NCBI GenBank assembly: GCA_030374765.1
Contig: JARGXX010000008.1
Coordinates: 124,001 to 188,000 of the forward strand
From: Agarophyton chilense
Lineage: Eukaryota > Rhodophyta > Florideophyceae > Gracilariales > Gracilariaceae
Direction: 5' to 3'
DNA length: 64,000 nucleotides
Positions 40,328 to 50,560 of the stretch are shown piece by piece. Within the stretch, counting starts at the first letter, position 1. Each line of letters begins with the position of its first letter. The notes beneath the pieces were generated by a model that did not search any database, was not told where the DNA came from, and saw only the letters and a list, made by a program, of their open reading frames with translations. Both the position numbers and the translations under genes were made by a program.

Positions 40328-42358
40328 TTAGTTTTTCGAAGCGGACCCCACCGAATTCGGTGCAGCTGCCTCGAAGGGGACCGGTTGTTCCCCGTTCGCG
40401 GGTACAAGTTCTGTATCTCTGTCAGCAAGGTGAGCTCGGAGTATCCTTTGTTCCTCATAGGACCTACTCGGGACTCGAGCTTTCTCCTCAGGGGTCAGAG
40501 CCTCGTACTGAGCGATAATTCGTGAACCCTCCCGCAGGGGAAATGTGCAGTCTGGTGCTTTGTGACCACGGAGGTAACACAAATAGCAAATCAGCTCTGC
40601 CGGGTTCGGTTGTGGACGTGAATCCACGCGACGTGGTGCTGTATCCCTCCATCCGGGGCGAGAGAACCGAGCAGCGGTATTCGCAAAAGGTAGCGATGCG
40701 GCTGGCACCCTCCGTCCGTGGGTATAGAGCGCAGGGTCTTCATCCGTAGTCGGAGCGGATGTCGACGGCAACTCAGACGTACCCATAGATTCGGGGTTAC
40801 TTCCCATGAAGTGAATGTTATCATTGACCCCCACAGGGGCCGGGCCTCCTGCGAGTGACAAAGACGAATTACCTCCATCGGCGAGGAGTGCACTTGTCGG
40901 CCGACTCTTTCGGTTCTGCCGGGCACGGAGAGTATCCCCCTCAGCCTGGGCGTACTGAACCAGTTCCAAGTAGGTCAGCTTGCGCTTCTCTTCCCGATGT
41001 CGGGCAACCAATGCCCTTATCGAGGGGTCCAAACCATCCACAAACATGGAGCATCTCTCGTAGGCGGGGAATACATTCCCGCATCGGTGAAACGCTTTAT
41101 TCAAGCGAGTTGAATACACCGTTTCGGTTTCCATCGGCTTCTGCCGCGTATCCCTTAATGCAAGGATTGCTTCCTGAATCGCATTTCCAGTAGCGTATGA
41201 CCTCAAGAGGTACTGCACCGCTTCGGGCCAGCACTTGACTCCCCCTTCCGAGGCTCGAGATGATCCACGGACGGAGTTGAACTGGTCTTCAGCCATCCCC
41301 TTTAAGAAATAGGGTAATGCAAGATACGCTTGCGCTTCACTCATACCGAGGATGTCAGCCTCCTGGACGAACCTCGCAAGGAAATCGAGCACCAGAATTG
41401 GGTCTGTTCCTGTGAACTTCCTCTTCTGTAGGGTGATGCTCAGCCTTTTGATGTAGTCCTTGACCTTACCCGTTCCGTGGGATGTTCGATCTCCCGAAGG
41501 GTTATCCAACCGGTAATAGCGGTACGATAGCAGCTTCCGATAGAGAGGATTCGTCGGCTTCAGCTCCCTTAATCCAAGGTGTTTCCTACCCTTCTTCCGG
41601 GTACGGATTGCCCCTTGAGAGGTGTACGTAGCCTTCGACCGAGTCGCCCGGGATGACCGGCGTTCATCTTCACTATCCGAAGATTCGGAGGACGAACTCG
41701 ATGACGAGCGATTGGGATCGGAATCCGATAAATCCTCTTGGAGGTGAACCCTCTTCTTGGACTTGCGGCGGTCCCGTTTAGCGGAGCGGTGTTCTTCGTC
41801 TTCCGAAACGTCGGGTTTATCCTTCGAGGCTTCTGTGTCTCCGTCCATACGGATAATGGCCTCGAGGGTGTCCAGCCGAGCTCGGAAGCGTTCCGCTCGC
41901 ACGCGGTGTTCCTCCACGAGGCTCCGGTACTCCTGGATAATGACCCCAGGGGTACCAAAGCTATCCAAAAGGGAGTTCACATCCCTCCTCGGGGTACGAA
42001 GGTCATCGGCGACTCCCCGCATCGGGGCGTCCTCCACCTTGAGGCGGAGGGTTGTAACCTCCTGAAGGAGCTCGACGTGAGCCGCGTTGGCGATATCGAT
42101 TCGAGTCTCCAGGCGCTGTAATTCAGGGTCGGCCCGACTTCGGGGTCCTGCTGAGGGGGTCTCCACCACTGGAGCTGGGCCCACAGCCACGACCTCTCGA
42201 GGACCTGAAACCACTGAGGGTGCTCTCCGAGTGTCCGGATCGATACGGCAATCGTTCCGACCTTCGGGAATTGAGCTTCTCGGCCTAGGCGGGGCCGGAG
42301 GCACTGAATTCGCTTGACGGTTCGATCCAGTCCTGGAACCACGGGTAGGCGGCGACAT
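40328..42358 (-). CDS. G1b gag (intact)
   Basis: About 676 residues from the Met at 42358 (MSPPTRGSRTGSNRQ), chosen because copy c has an ATG at the same place while the upstream ATG at 42385 is absent there. Order: Pro/Arg-rich N-terminus; a helical/coiled-coil region (about residues 75-165); a Lys-rich then Ser/Glu-rich acidic region (180-235); capsid (NPLYRKLLSYRYYRL to CWPEAVQYLLRSYATG and beyond, about 255-460); a linker; a CCHC knuckle in CYLCYLRGHKAPDC (about 590-605); and a short acidic tail. It forms the particle and packages RNA. It is the only unbroken gag in the window and could supply other copies. Confidence 0.92.
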   Translation of the reverse strand: MSPPTRGSRTGSNRQANSVPPAPPRPRSSIPEGRNDCRIDPDTRRAPSVVSGPREVVAVGPAPVVETPSAGPRSRADPELQRLETRIDIANAAHVELLQEVTTLRLKVEDAPMRGVADDLRTPRRDVNSLLDSFGTPGVIIQEYRSLVEEHRVRAERFRARLDTLEAIIRMDGDTEASKDKPDVSEDEEHRSAKRDRRKSKKRVHLQEDLSDSDPNRSSSSSSSESSDSEDERRSSRATRSKATYTSQGAIRTRKKGRKHLGLRELKPTNPLYRKLLSYRYYRLDNPSGDRTSHGTGKVKDYIKRLSITLQKRKFTGTDPILVLDFLARFVQEADILGMSEAQAYLALPYFLKGMAEDQFNSVRGSSRASEGGVKCWPEAVQYLLRSYATGNAIQEAILALRDTRQKPMETETVYSTRLNKAFHRCGNVFPAYERCSMFVDGLDPSIRALVARHREEKRKLTYLELVQYAQAEGDTLRARQNRKSRPTSALLADGGNSSLSLAGGPAPVGVNDNIHFMGSNPESMGTSELPSTSAPTTDEDPALYTHGRRVPAASLPFANTAARFSRPGWRDTAPRRVDSRPQPNPAELICYLCYLRGHKAPDCTFPLREGSRIIAQYEALTPEEKARVPSRSYEEQRILRAHLADRDTELVPANGEQPVPFEAAAPNSVGSASKN

Positions 42359-42567
42359 GCTGCAGACACGACACCGACGATTCAAGGTAACGATGAAATT
42401 CGATCACGAGATTCCCGGAGAACGGATGACGTAACACAAAACAAAAATAAGAACCAATTCCACCCTTTCCAAAGGGGACCACTACAACAAATCTTCACGA
42501 CGGTGCTTCCTCTTCCAAAAGATATTCCAACACGTGGATGACCAACCCAAAAGTCCGAGAACGGATT

Positions 42568-42583
42568 CTAAGTCGGGAGACCC
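42568..42583 (-). promoter_or_regulatory. G1b primer-binding site
   Basis: GGGTCTCCCGACTTAG two bases after the 5' LTR; copy c has the canonical TGG start. The T-to-G change at the first base may reduce priming. Confidence 0.65.
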
Positions 42584-42585
42584 CT

Positions 42586-43500
42586 TGTGGAGCAAAACCC
42601 GGCGACGGGAAGTGCTCTCAAGGTGTTCGAAGCCTTGCTCCCTTGGGGAGGCAGACTCAGAGACAGAGCCCTCCGTTCCACCCGTAGTGTGGGGTGTAAC
42701 TCCCACGGGGGATTCCGGCAGTACCGACGGAGGTGAGGGGCAGAAACCGTTGGATCGGGAATGGGTATGGGTATCCCAAAGAATGGGGGAAAATCCGGCG
42801 AAGAGGAAAAACGGGGCGAGGGTCGGGCACTAACAGGCACCGGACCCGAGAACCAGAAAAGGGGCAAAACAACAAAAGAAACCCAATACAGGGGCGAAAA
42901 CCTGTCCTCGAAAGGAAACACAAAAAGCACGCAACAAGTAAGCAGAACCCCCACGGGGTATCGTGCACGCAGGTCGTCTGAGCGGTCCCAAGGGGGTGGT
43001 TGCACGGAACCCAAACGTGGGCACTCTCCAAGTGGAGTCGTGTCCCTACGCAGGCGTTGCTAACCAGAGCCCGTTCCGGGTTGTAAGGCCGAAACGATGG
43101 CGACGAAGAACCTCTAAAGGTATCGAAGACCAACCTTGGTTGTCATTTACTCTGAGCTCGGACTGTCAGATCTCGCCTCCCTAAGTAGGGCCCACTAACT
43201 AAACTCTACAGTAGTGCACACCTGCTCAGGGCCATACACGTGGAGATCCCACTGTCAGGGCCCAAAAGTCCAACGTTCTAACAAATATCCGAAAAGCGGT
43301 GCCAAAATTAAGCCACGTGTATCACGGGGCCAATCCAACCATGGGCCATCCGAATTTTCACTTCATAGGCGAACTCTAACCAGAAAACAGTGCCACCTCA
43401 GGACACCTTAGAGGGGATCATAGTCATAACCCTCGGAGGGTTCAATCCTCATTCTATGAGTTGCATCTTCAAGTATCCCCTAACTGGGCGTTGCTCTACA
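42586..43500 (-). repeat. G1b 5' LTR (915 bp)
   Basis: TG...CA ends. Its variable block is identical to that of the copy a 3' LTR, not to its own 3' LTR. Confidence 0.93.
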
Positions 43501-44540
43501 AATCTTGAATCGATAGGGAACCTGCACGACTCCTCATTTGCCCCAGTAAGAACTAGTCTGCATGAGCAAACGGTCCATTTAATGGAAGACTAGGACGCAT
43601 CCGTATTCACAGTGGACCGACGCCACTCTGATTTTTAAGAGGAAATGCCCCTATGGGAATGGAGGCCCGTCGTCCCACGTACTGTCCGAATACGGGGCCT
43701 CACCAAGAAGGAAATAAGAAAACGACATCCAGATGGGTGGAATCTTGTGGGACTCTGCGTCCACAACATATGTTGGCCAACCGCCGTGACGGATCGATAT
43801 GATATTCATGTTATGGAAAAATACATTTAAGTAAAGAATGCAGGCTTCCCGCAAAGGATCTGTAGAACATCACAACGAACTACGAAGCGCTTCTGAAACA
43901 CGAAAGGAGCTGCGTATTGGTGGGCTTGTACTCGAGATCCAAAAGTTGGTTTTCTCAAAAATCAATGCCCTGAACAGACTAGCCTGTTGTTCAGAGTGTT
44001 GAAGCGGTGAAACCTGGAACCCCTGTAGGAAGGGTCGCGATGGAGACGAATCAGTCAGTACCGCCGTAAAACCAGGTGAGGTAGCCCCTTGGTGGTCGGC
44101 ACTAGTAGATGTCGTAGTGCTGACCAGGGAGAGTTCGACTTTCAGCTTCCAAGCGTGTAAGCTCAAGATTCCCTTGAAGCCTCCTAAATTTCCACTGAAC
44201 GGAAGTAATTCGCCGGTTTGAAAGCAAGTAATTTTTGACTGTGCGTTATATCGTCCCTGGAGACCTTATAATTGTGCGTCAAAATTGGAAAGTCAGCTCA
44301 TGGTAATGACAAAAAGGAATTATAGGGTCTATCCCGACATCGGCTACGACAGGAGTATTCTGAGTCGTCGATTGAAAATAATGGATAAATGTACTGGTCC
44401 GAACTTTAAAAGGAAATCGGACATTTGCCATTGTGACTAGAAACGTATCTGTTACGGTCCATTACCGAATATCCGGGATGCAAACAGAACCTCTGTGAAG
44501 ACAATGGAAACAGTTTGCCTGATATTGAGTTGGAAACGCT
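43501..44540 (+). pseudogene. G2-family gag/protease relic
   Basis: Diverged copy of G2 16340-17400. Recognisable blocks: ggtccatttaatggaaga, the gag stretch around 43651, and ggaattatagggtctat for the NYKVY start of protease near 44310. It ends where the right arm of the outer inverted repeat begins. All frames are broken. Confidence 0.8.
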
Positions 44541-44794
44541 TGCTACTGTACAAATGTCAGTCATATATGAAGTTCCGCAGCTGACAGTAATCCACCGAGT
44601 TTTTTAAACAACAACTTTGTGAAACAGGCTAGAGACTGGGAGTCATGCATAATAATAGTTCTAAGTATTAATCAGGCAGTGTCTGTATACTTGGTTCTCT
44701 ACCGGTAGCGCATAGCGGAAGCACAGGGCTTTTTCTGTCTCATAGATACATTTTATGTCACTCCGACCCTCACATTGCGCGAAAGGAAAGAATC

Positions 44795-45472
44795 TTAGGC
44801 TTGAAGCGTGAAGCGTGTGTGGTGCTGAGCGCTGACAATCTCGACAGTTCCAACTTCAGTTGCAGCACATCCATGTTGTGCTCCAGGGCTAACAGTGCTC
44901 GACAGCAGAGTTCCGGGAACAATCCCACCATCAGACTTTCTTCGTAGGGATGCCTTGAGAGTAAAGTCACCCTCGTCTTCAGTGCCATGCCATCCAGCAA
45001 ATGCAGCGACTGAGGTAGATCCAGACCATTTTCCATCGGCAAGAGCTCCAGAGATGTCAATGACCGTGGTTTCTCTGCCGCCATAGCTTGTGTCATCTCC
45101 ACTGAAATCAAGGTATTCGGTATCTGGATTGCAGGACCACCCAGCGTTTCCTCTTAAGAAGCGAGTGCTAGTGTCGAGATCGGACTGACTTCCGCTCCAT
45201 GAGTATTCCAGAACCAAGTCGATTGCTGACAGGTGAACGTTAGCGATGATGAACGAGTCTTCGGGCATTTCGCAAGCAAATCCATTCTGGTTCTGGGGGG
45301 TTGTGCAAGAAGAGACGCTACAAACACCGCGAGTGACCGGATGATTGCATTCAGTTTCGGAAAGAGACCTGTCGAGATTGCAACGGTTGGGGCACATGTC
45401 AACAGGGTATGGAACTGCGACCGCACATGCGGCCAAAATCAAGACGGCGGAAACGAAGAAGGTTTTCATCAT
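44795..45472 (-). CDS. secreted cysteine-rich protein, gene B (right copy)
   Basis: 225 residues, protein identical to the left copy at 2846-3523, with signal peptide, eight conserved cysteines and the DLDTSTRFL, DGKWS and SLRRKSDGG blocks. ATG at 45472. It sits 254 bp from the boundary of the inverted repeat, next to the G2 relic. Function unknown. Confidence 0.85.
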   Translation of the reverse strand: MMKTFFVSAVLILAACAVAVPYPVDMCPNRCNLDRSLSETECNHPVTRGVCSVSSCTTPQNQNGFACEMPEDSFIIANVHLSAIDLVLEYSWSGSQSDLDTSTRFLRGNAGWSCNPDTEYLDFSGDDTSYGGRETTVIDISGALADGKWSGSTSVAAFAGWHGTEDEGDFTLKASLRRKSDGGIVPGTLLSSTVSPGAQHGCAATEVGTVEIVSAQHHTRFTLQA

Positions 45473-45562
45473 GGTTGGCTGACAGATGGGGGAGTCGGGA
45501 GTCGGGTTCTAGTCAGTTAGGTTGGCCTCGAAGATGAGAAAGAATCTGGTCCATAGTACAGC

Positions 45563-45569
45563 TTTTATA
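45563..45569 (-). promoter_or_regulatory. TATA box of gene B (right copy)
   Basis: TATAAAA on the minus strand, 97 nt before the ATG at 45472. Confidence 0.6.
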
Positions 45570-47673
45570 CCATTTTATCGCTCAACGTCGGCTGCATATG
45601 AAGCAGGATCAAGATCAATAACGTGAACTGGATGCTGAGGCTTGCATGCTCTCTATGAATGATGACAAAGATAGAGGTATCATTGTTTTTTGGATAGTAA
45701 AGGATCAACAAAACAAAAGTACACAAAGCTTACCTAATTCCGTGTTCTTACAATACAGGATATTTGTGTGAAGTCCGTGGCAGTAAGGCAACGTCGACAA
45801 CCATAAGACTCCCTTGCTTCCTTTCTCTTCGTCAGATTCATATCGAAAAGGGTGATGCAGCACAACAATACTCAAAGCATCTGCTTGTACAAGAGTAGGA
45901 GCAGGATAAAAGTTCTGTAGCCCGACTAGCAGAAATGCTTTCGTTTAACTGCTAAATATCATAGGCTCGGAGAAAGGGGAACCAAGAACGTCTCAAGTGG
46001 CCATTATACACCTCCAACACCAATTTCGAGTCCAGCACAATAACCAAAACATTTCATACTTCCAACAATACAACAGCCGTCTGCAATAAAACAATTGCGA
46101 TAAGATCTGGAACTTCGATATGAATGAGGATGAAGCTGGGTTGAGTTCATTTTTTCTTTTATTCGCCCCCCCTTATGACAACAATGCTCTTGCTATATGC
46201 ATGAAGGTGTGCAGAAGATCATGATCAACTAGCACGGTCAGACAGATACACAGTGCTACGTTGCGTAAGAGCAGAGCTCAGCAAAAATCGAGACAGGGCG
46301 GTTCTGTTTGTAAGATCTGGTCTGTATTGCAGTTGCCAAGCGTTTTGTTGCTCGTCACAGTTCAATTTATGTCAAGATGCACAGAGCTTGCATGTTTGCC
46401 TTCACGAGACAGTATTTTTCCAAAGAAAGACCGTGTGGCAGTTCCCCTGACACAACGGAACGGGCTTGGTTGAAAACACAGACGAGACTGCATGTCATTC
46501 ACTCCACCAATCTCCAGCTTGAAGTCAGTGACGCACATGTGCCGTCCAGCAGTGCACTCGTATTCCCGCAGCTCAACCTTGGTTCTGTACTGTATGTTTG
46601 CATCCTTGTTTCCTTGGCGTCGCTTTCAGATCTCGACCAGGGTTTGGAATTGTTGGACTACACATTGTAGCATCCTGGAGGGCCCAGACCATCGCTGTCA
46701 TACCGGTGTTAATTGAAGGACGCATAGTCTGGAAAGTATGTTTGGGGAAGACAAAGAAACGAATGTCGTTCAGGCGTGGAGGTATGCAACAGGACTGAAC
46801 CAGCAGGGATGACGCAAAAATCCTTCTGAAAACCGGTACTTCTCGGTACCCGTGGAAAGCCTTTTCCTCTCCCACGAATCTCTCTTTCGAATTACACATA
46901 CGTGTGGGAAACGCAATCTACTGTTCATTTTCCTCCTTGGTGCGTTCTACAGTACCAGTTATCGCAGGCAATTGTCTCATCTTGAGTGGAATTGGGATTT
47001 CCCAAAACTCCATCAAACCTTTCTCTGAACCCATTTAGTACCAGCACAACAGGTCAAATGAGCTTGCTGTAAGTGTTTCTGTTCTCCAATACTTTTAGGT
47101 CGTGTGGCACTAAGCAACACAACTTCGCGTACACATCTAAACAGCTGTGCTTCCCACCATGCTTCCAGCCGCGCTACATACGAAAGGCATCAACAACTTG
47201 TTCTTACAGAGAGACCACAGAGTGTGGTGTGGTGTCTTAAAGATGTATTTTTTTGCTTCCTTGGAGGCATCCGGTACAACCATTGTAGGCAGATTGTGCC
47301 GAACGGAACCCCTCTTGTTGCACAATCCAGAGATTGAAACTTGTACAACAATCTGTGATAACCGTTGCAGTGGAGCTCGCTTTAGCAGCAAGACCCCAAA
47401 TTTGGTTCAAAGATTCCATGAATATTAGAAATCCTTGTTTTACATCGAAGCAGTCGTTAGAGAACTTTGGTGGAGCATTCAAACTATTCCAGTGCATCCC
47501 GTCAGGCTTACTTACTGACTGGTTCCAAATATGAAACCTTGTGTGCGACTTCTGCATTCATCTAAGGATGCACCCATGCTCCCTTCTCTGCATACCGCTT
47601 GTTCTTCGATGTAGGAGTCCAACTGTGGTGAACTTCCTTGCTGTCCCGTCTAACAGAAAGGGGTTGCCGTATC
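45570..47673. other. intergenic region between divergent genes B and A (right copy)
   Basis: Inverted copy of the left intergenic region. No gene recognised on either strand. Confidence 0.6.
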
Positions 47674-47680
47674 TATTTAA
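47674..47680 (+). promoter_or_regulatory. TATA-like box of gene A (right copy)
   Basis: TATTTAA 110 nt before the ATG at 47784. Confidence 0.45.
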
Positions 47681-47783
47681 GAATCGCGAAACCATGGATC
47701 CACAAACATTTCTCTGACTCAACAAGCTGTGAGCCTTTGCCGACCAATAGTTTGGACTTCCCACTGCTGAACTCAAAACAAAT

Positions 47784-48446
47784 ATGAAGCTCTTCTACAT
47801 CGCTTTTCTTTTGGTAATGCTTGGATCCGGTTTCGCTCAACACACGAGCAACCATGTTTGCATGAACCGCTGCAATGCCGACCGTACGCTTTCTGTCCGA
47901 GAATGTCAGCACCCCGTCACTCGCGACATCTGTGAGTTGAGGGAATGTGACGGTGGCTATTCATGCTCCCTTCCCGATAACTCATTCTTGATCCCCAACA
48001 TCCAGTTGCCTCTTCTTGAGATGGTGGTCGAATACACATGGTCCCCAGACCAGCGTGATCTTGACACCAGCACCAGATTCCTCAATGCCAACGTCGGGTA
48101 CAGCTGCAACAATCCTACGCCGTACGTCGAGTTTGGTGGAGATAATACCAGCAATGGAGGAACTGAAGTTGTTGTAATCGATGTAGAAAAGGCACGTCAA
48201 GACGGCAAGTGGAGCGCAAGAACCACTATCACGGCCAACGCTGGATGGTTTAACTCTGATAACCAAGGCCCTGCTCAGATGAAGATTTCTCTCCGCAGAA
48301 AGAGCGATGGTGGTGTGGCTGGGGGTGCTACTCTATCGACTCGCATCCACCCTGGGACCCAGCGGGGTTGCTCATCGCACAACGTGGCTGAGGTGACGAT
48401 CATCCGCGGTGCCCAGCACACCCGAATGACTCTCGAACGAGCCTAA
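47784..48446 (+). CDS. secreted cysteine-rich protein, gene A (right copy, complete)
   Basis: 220 residues from ATG 47784. The signal peptide covers about residues 1-18 (hydrophobic FYIAFLLVMLGSGFA, cleavage before Gln). Mature protein: an N-terminal six-cysteine module with HPVTR, then a domain with DLDTSTRFLNANVGYSC, EFGGDNTSNGG, QDGKWS, SLRRKSDGG and a last Cys near residue 199. All eight cysteines and their order match gene B, suggesting four disulfides. No transmembrane segment or anchor is visible. No introns. I do not recognise the family; candidates such as a cell-wall or defence protein are guesses only. Confidence 0.87.
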   Translation: MKLFYIAFLLVMLGSGFAQHTSNHVCMNRCNADRTLSVRECQHPVTRDICELRECDGGYSCSLPDNSFLIPNIQLPLLEMVVEYTWSPDQRDLDTSTRFLNANVGYSCNNPTPYVEFGGDNTSNGGTEVVVIDVEKARQDGKWSARTTITANAGWFNSDNQGPAQMKISLRRKSDGGVAGGATLSTRIHPGTQRGCSSHNVAEVTIIRGAQHTRMTLERA

Positions 48447-50000
48447 GGAGATTCGGAACGACCTCCATTATTGAGAGAGTTCCCTTGGAGTTGAGTTTAA
48501 TTCTGCCCTTCTGGGGTATAGGCTCATGATGATGATACTCAAGCAGTAAAGTTGTCCGTGTTTTTCTTTAGTAGTTCTGGCTCTCCATCTAAAGGGTGGA
48601 TCCACAATTGGGGTATCGTAGTCAATGTGGCAACTGTGCAACGTGGCAACTTCATAGGACATATCAGCTAACGTTCCCAACGAAGAACCCACATCTTACA
48701 AAATGCTTACACCCAGATGCAGGAGAATGACAGCGATCGAAAAACACAGTGAATTGATGCACGTCATCCAGTGCCGCAGTCGTCTCTCCTTTACCCCCCC
48801 GCCACATTTGAAGCGCGCCAGAAAGACATGAATCCACGTCCAGGTCCTCCAAGCCCCTTCCTCCTCGCGCAGGACATCAAAGGGTTCTGGGTAGCATGTC
48901 AGAAAGAAATTAAGAAACTCAATGGAGTCAGTGGTGAGCCGACTGCAGGTCGCTCTCTTTACAAGATTCATATTTTTCATCATCTCTTTGAAAAAATCGT
49001 ACCAAAATAAATATCCGAAAGAGCGAACTTCAACTTTCGCGACTTCCACGCAAAGTTGCCCTTCATAAAGCATTTGTTGAAGTGCATTGCTCAAGAGACT
49101 TTTTCGTAAGAGCATCAGCATAATTTTGTTTTTGGTATTGGCGACGTAGCTTGAGCTTGGGATCTGTCACTTGCTACAAGAAAATCTCTGGTCGGGTTTG
49201 CCAAACATGAAGGACAGTGTCTATGAATATGGGATTGATTCTCAATGCGAAATTCATATCTGTAAACCTCGTGCAAGAATTTCGAGCCAAAGTCGTTGTT
49301 GCATATGTTTTATCTGTCTGAATAATATAAAGAGCATATAGATCTCTCGACCTGAACTGGTGAAAAAATATATGTATATATATATATATATATGCCTTTT
49401 ACCTTTTCACGTCATCATTAATTAGAAACACGGTGTGGGAATATCCACAAGGGCAATCGAAACTGAACTCTCGTCATTCCCGTTTATTTTGACAGATTCC
49501 TCGTGACAGATGCGCTTTCTTCACTCACCGTCTTACATTTCACCATACACATGCTCGACTTCTGTATCTGTGTTGTATGTTAACGGCGTACCATTCGTTT
49601 ATCCACCTCTAGTGCTGCTTGAAACAACCGAGCTTGAGGCTCCTTCTCCCGCTGGAGAGTGAGAGTGTCAGTTTGAGGCGCGTTTGCGAAGACTCTTGCG
49701 CAGGTGCGCAGACGGCGAACACTAGGAGGAAATTCATACAAAGGAAAACGGAAAGAATCCACAGCAGCCCACGAACGAGGCTCTTTGATATTCATTTGCT
49801 CATTTACACGTAGAAGGTGGTCCAACGCAATAACAAATCACATATACGCATCATTTATTAAGAATAAAAACTTTATCATCATGCATCATGGACAGTGTCG
49901 CCAGCAAAGCGAGTCACCATCAATGGGCCTTACGCTATCTAGACGAAGCAATCGTCGTTAGCAACAGGCATGCTCTTGTACCGCAGTCAATCAACCGCAT
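48447..50000. other. no gene recognised; AT repeat and a possible decayed coding stretch
   Basis: A minus-strand frame at 48696-49121 (141 codons) and neighbouring minus-strand reading to about 49350, which includes HCPSCLANPTRDF, look vaguely protein-like but are broken and unidentified. A dinucleotide repeat is at 49368-49393. The frames at 49580-49961 overlap each other and are not supported. Confidence 0.4.
49368..49393. repeat. (AT)n microsatellite
   Basis: About 26 bp of alternating A and T with one G. Confidence 0.85.
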
Positions 50001-50447
50001 TCACAAATACGACTGGCACCCGTCGCACGGGTCCCAGCAATATGCTTTGGGATCAAACACTCTCATGACAGTCCACTTGCTCACGCCGACCAGACAAGCT
50101 GTCGCCGGTCGTGAAGACCTAGTCTTTCCACATGCGCAGTTGAGACATGCAACATTCGCGTTGCTTCCTCTCATGTCCTGCATCACACAGCGGTTGCTTG
50201 ACGAAAGCACACATCGTCCCCCGGTTGAACCATGGCAGCATTGCCTCGTATCACACGATACAGTAAAGCTCTTCCTGCGCATGTAACAGGGATGGTTATA
50301 TGCTGTGCGATCAACGGTTGCCAGATAATCATCCATAATTTCGTTGTCGGATCTATTGTCGATTTGTTCGACGGTTAGTGCAGAAGAAGCGAAGGCACTT
50401 CCGACTAGAATTACACATAGAAGAAAAGCTATGGCGACACGGATCAT
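50001..50447 (-). CDS. secreted cysteine-rich protein, gene C
   Basis: 148 residues, ATG at 50447. Residues about 1-20 form a clear signal peptide (AIAFLLCVILVGSAFA). The mature part is small and has 13 cysteines, several clustered (QCCHG, ACLNCAC, CWDPCDGC), and is otherwise polar: a disulfide-rich extracellular protein. The odd number leaves one Cys free or available for dimerisation. It does not align with genes A and B, but shares with them an intronless layout and a TATA box at a similar distance (50554-50560). I do not recognise the family and assign no function. Confidence 0.75.
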   Translation of the reverse strand: MIRVAIAFLLCVILVGSAFASSALTVEQIDNRSDNEIMDDYLATVDRTAYNHPCYMRRKSFTVSCDTRQCCHGSTGGRCVLSSSNRCVMQDMRGSNANVACLNCACGKTRSSRPATACLVGVSKWTVMRVFDPKAYCWDPCDGCQSYL

Positions 50448-50553
50448 ATTAGCAGCGGCCTTGTTTGCGTTTAAATGGATATTGGATGACTTTGGTGGGA
50501 TGATGAGAGAATGCCTGGATTCTTGAAAGAAGGAAAGTCAAGAACTCCTCGTC

Positions 50554-50560
50554 TTTTATA
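50554..50560 (-). promoter_or_regulatory. TATA box of gene C
   Basis: TATAAAA on the minus strand, 113 nt before the ATG at 50447. Confidence 0.6.

Larger units (their letters stand above)
33073..43500 (-). mobile_element. Ty3/gypsy chromovirus G1, copy b (both LTRs, integrase-less)
   Basis: 10,428 bp between outer LTR ends. In element order on the minus strand: 5' LTR, primer site, gag (intact), protease, RT/RNase H without integrase, chromodomain ORF; then the opposite-strand 618-codon ORF, polypurine tract and 3' LTR. The 5-bp flanks differ (gtctg at 33068-33072, aatct at 43501-43505), so no target duplication is visible, and its two LTRs belong to different sequence types. Confidence 0.95.
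44541..48317. repeat. right arm of outer inverted duplication
   Basis: Reverse complement of 1-3778. The duplication probably continues to the right, since gene A runs to 48446, but the left counterpart lies outside the window. Confidence 0.95.
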
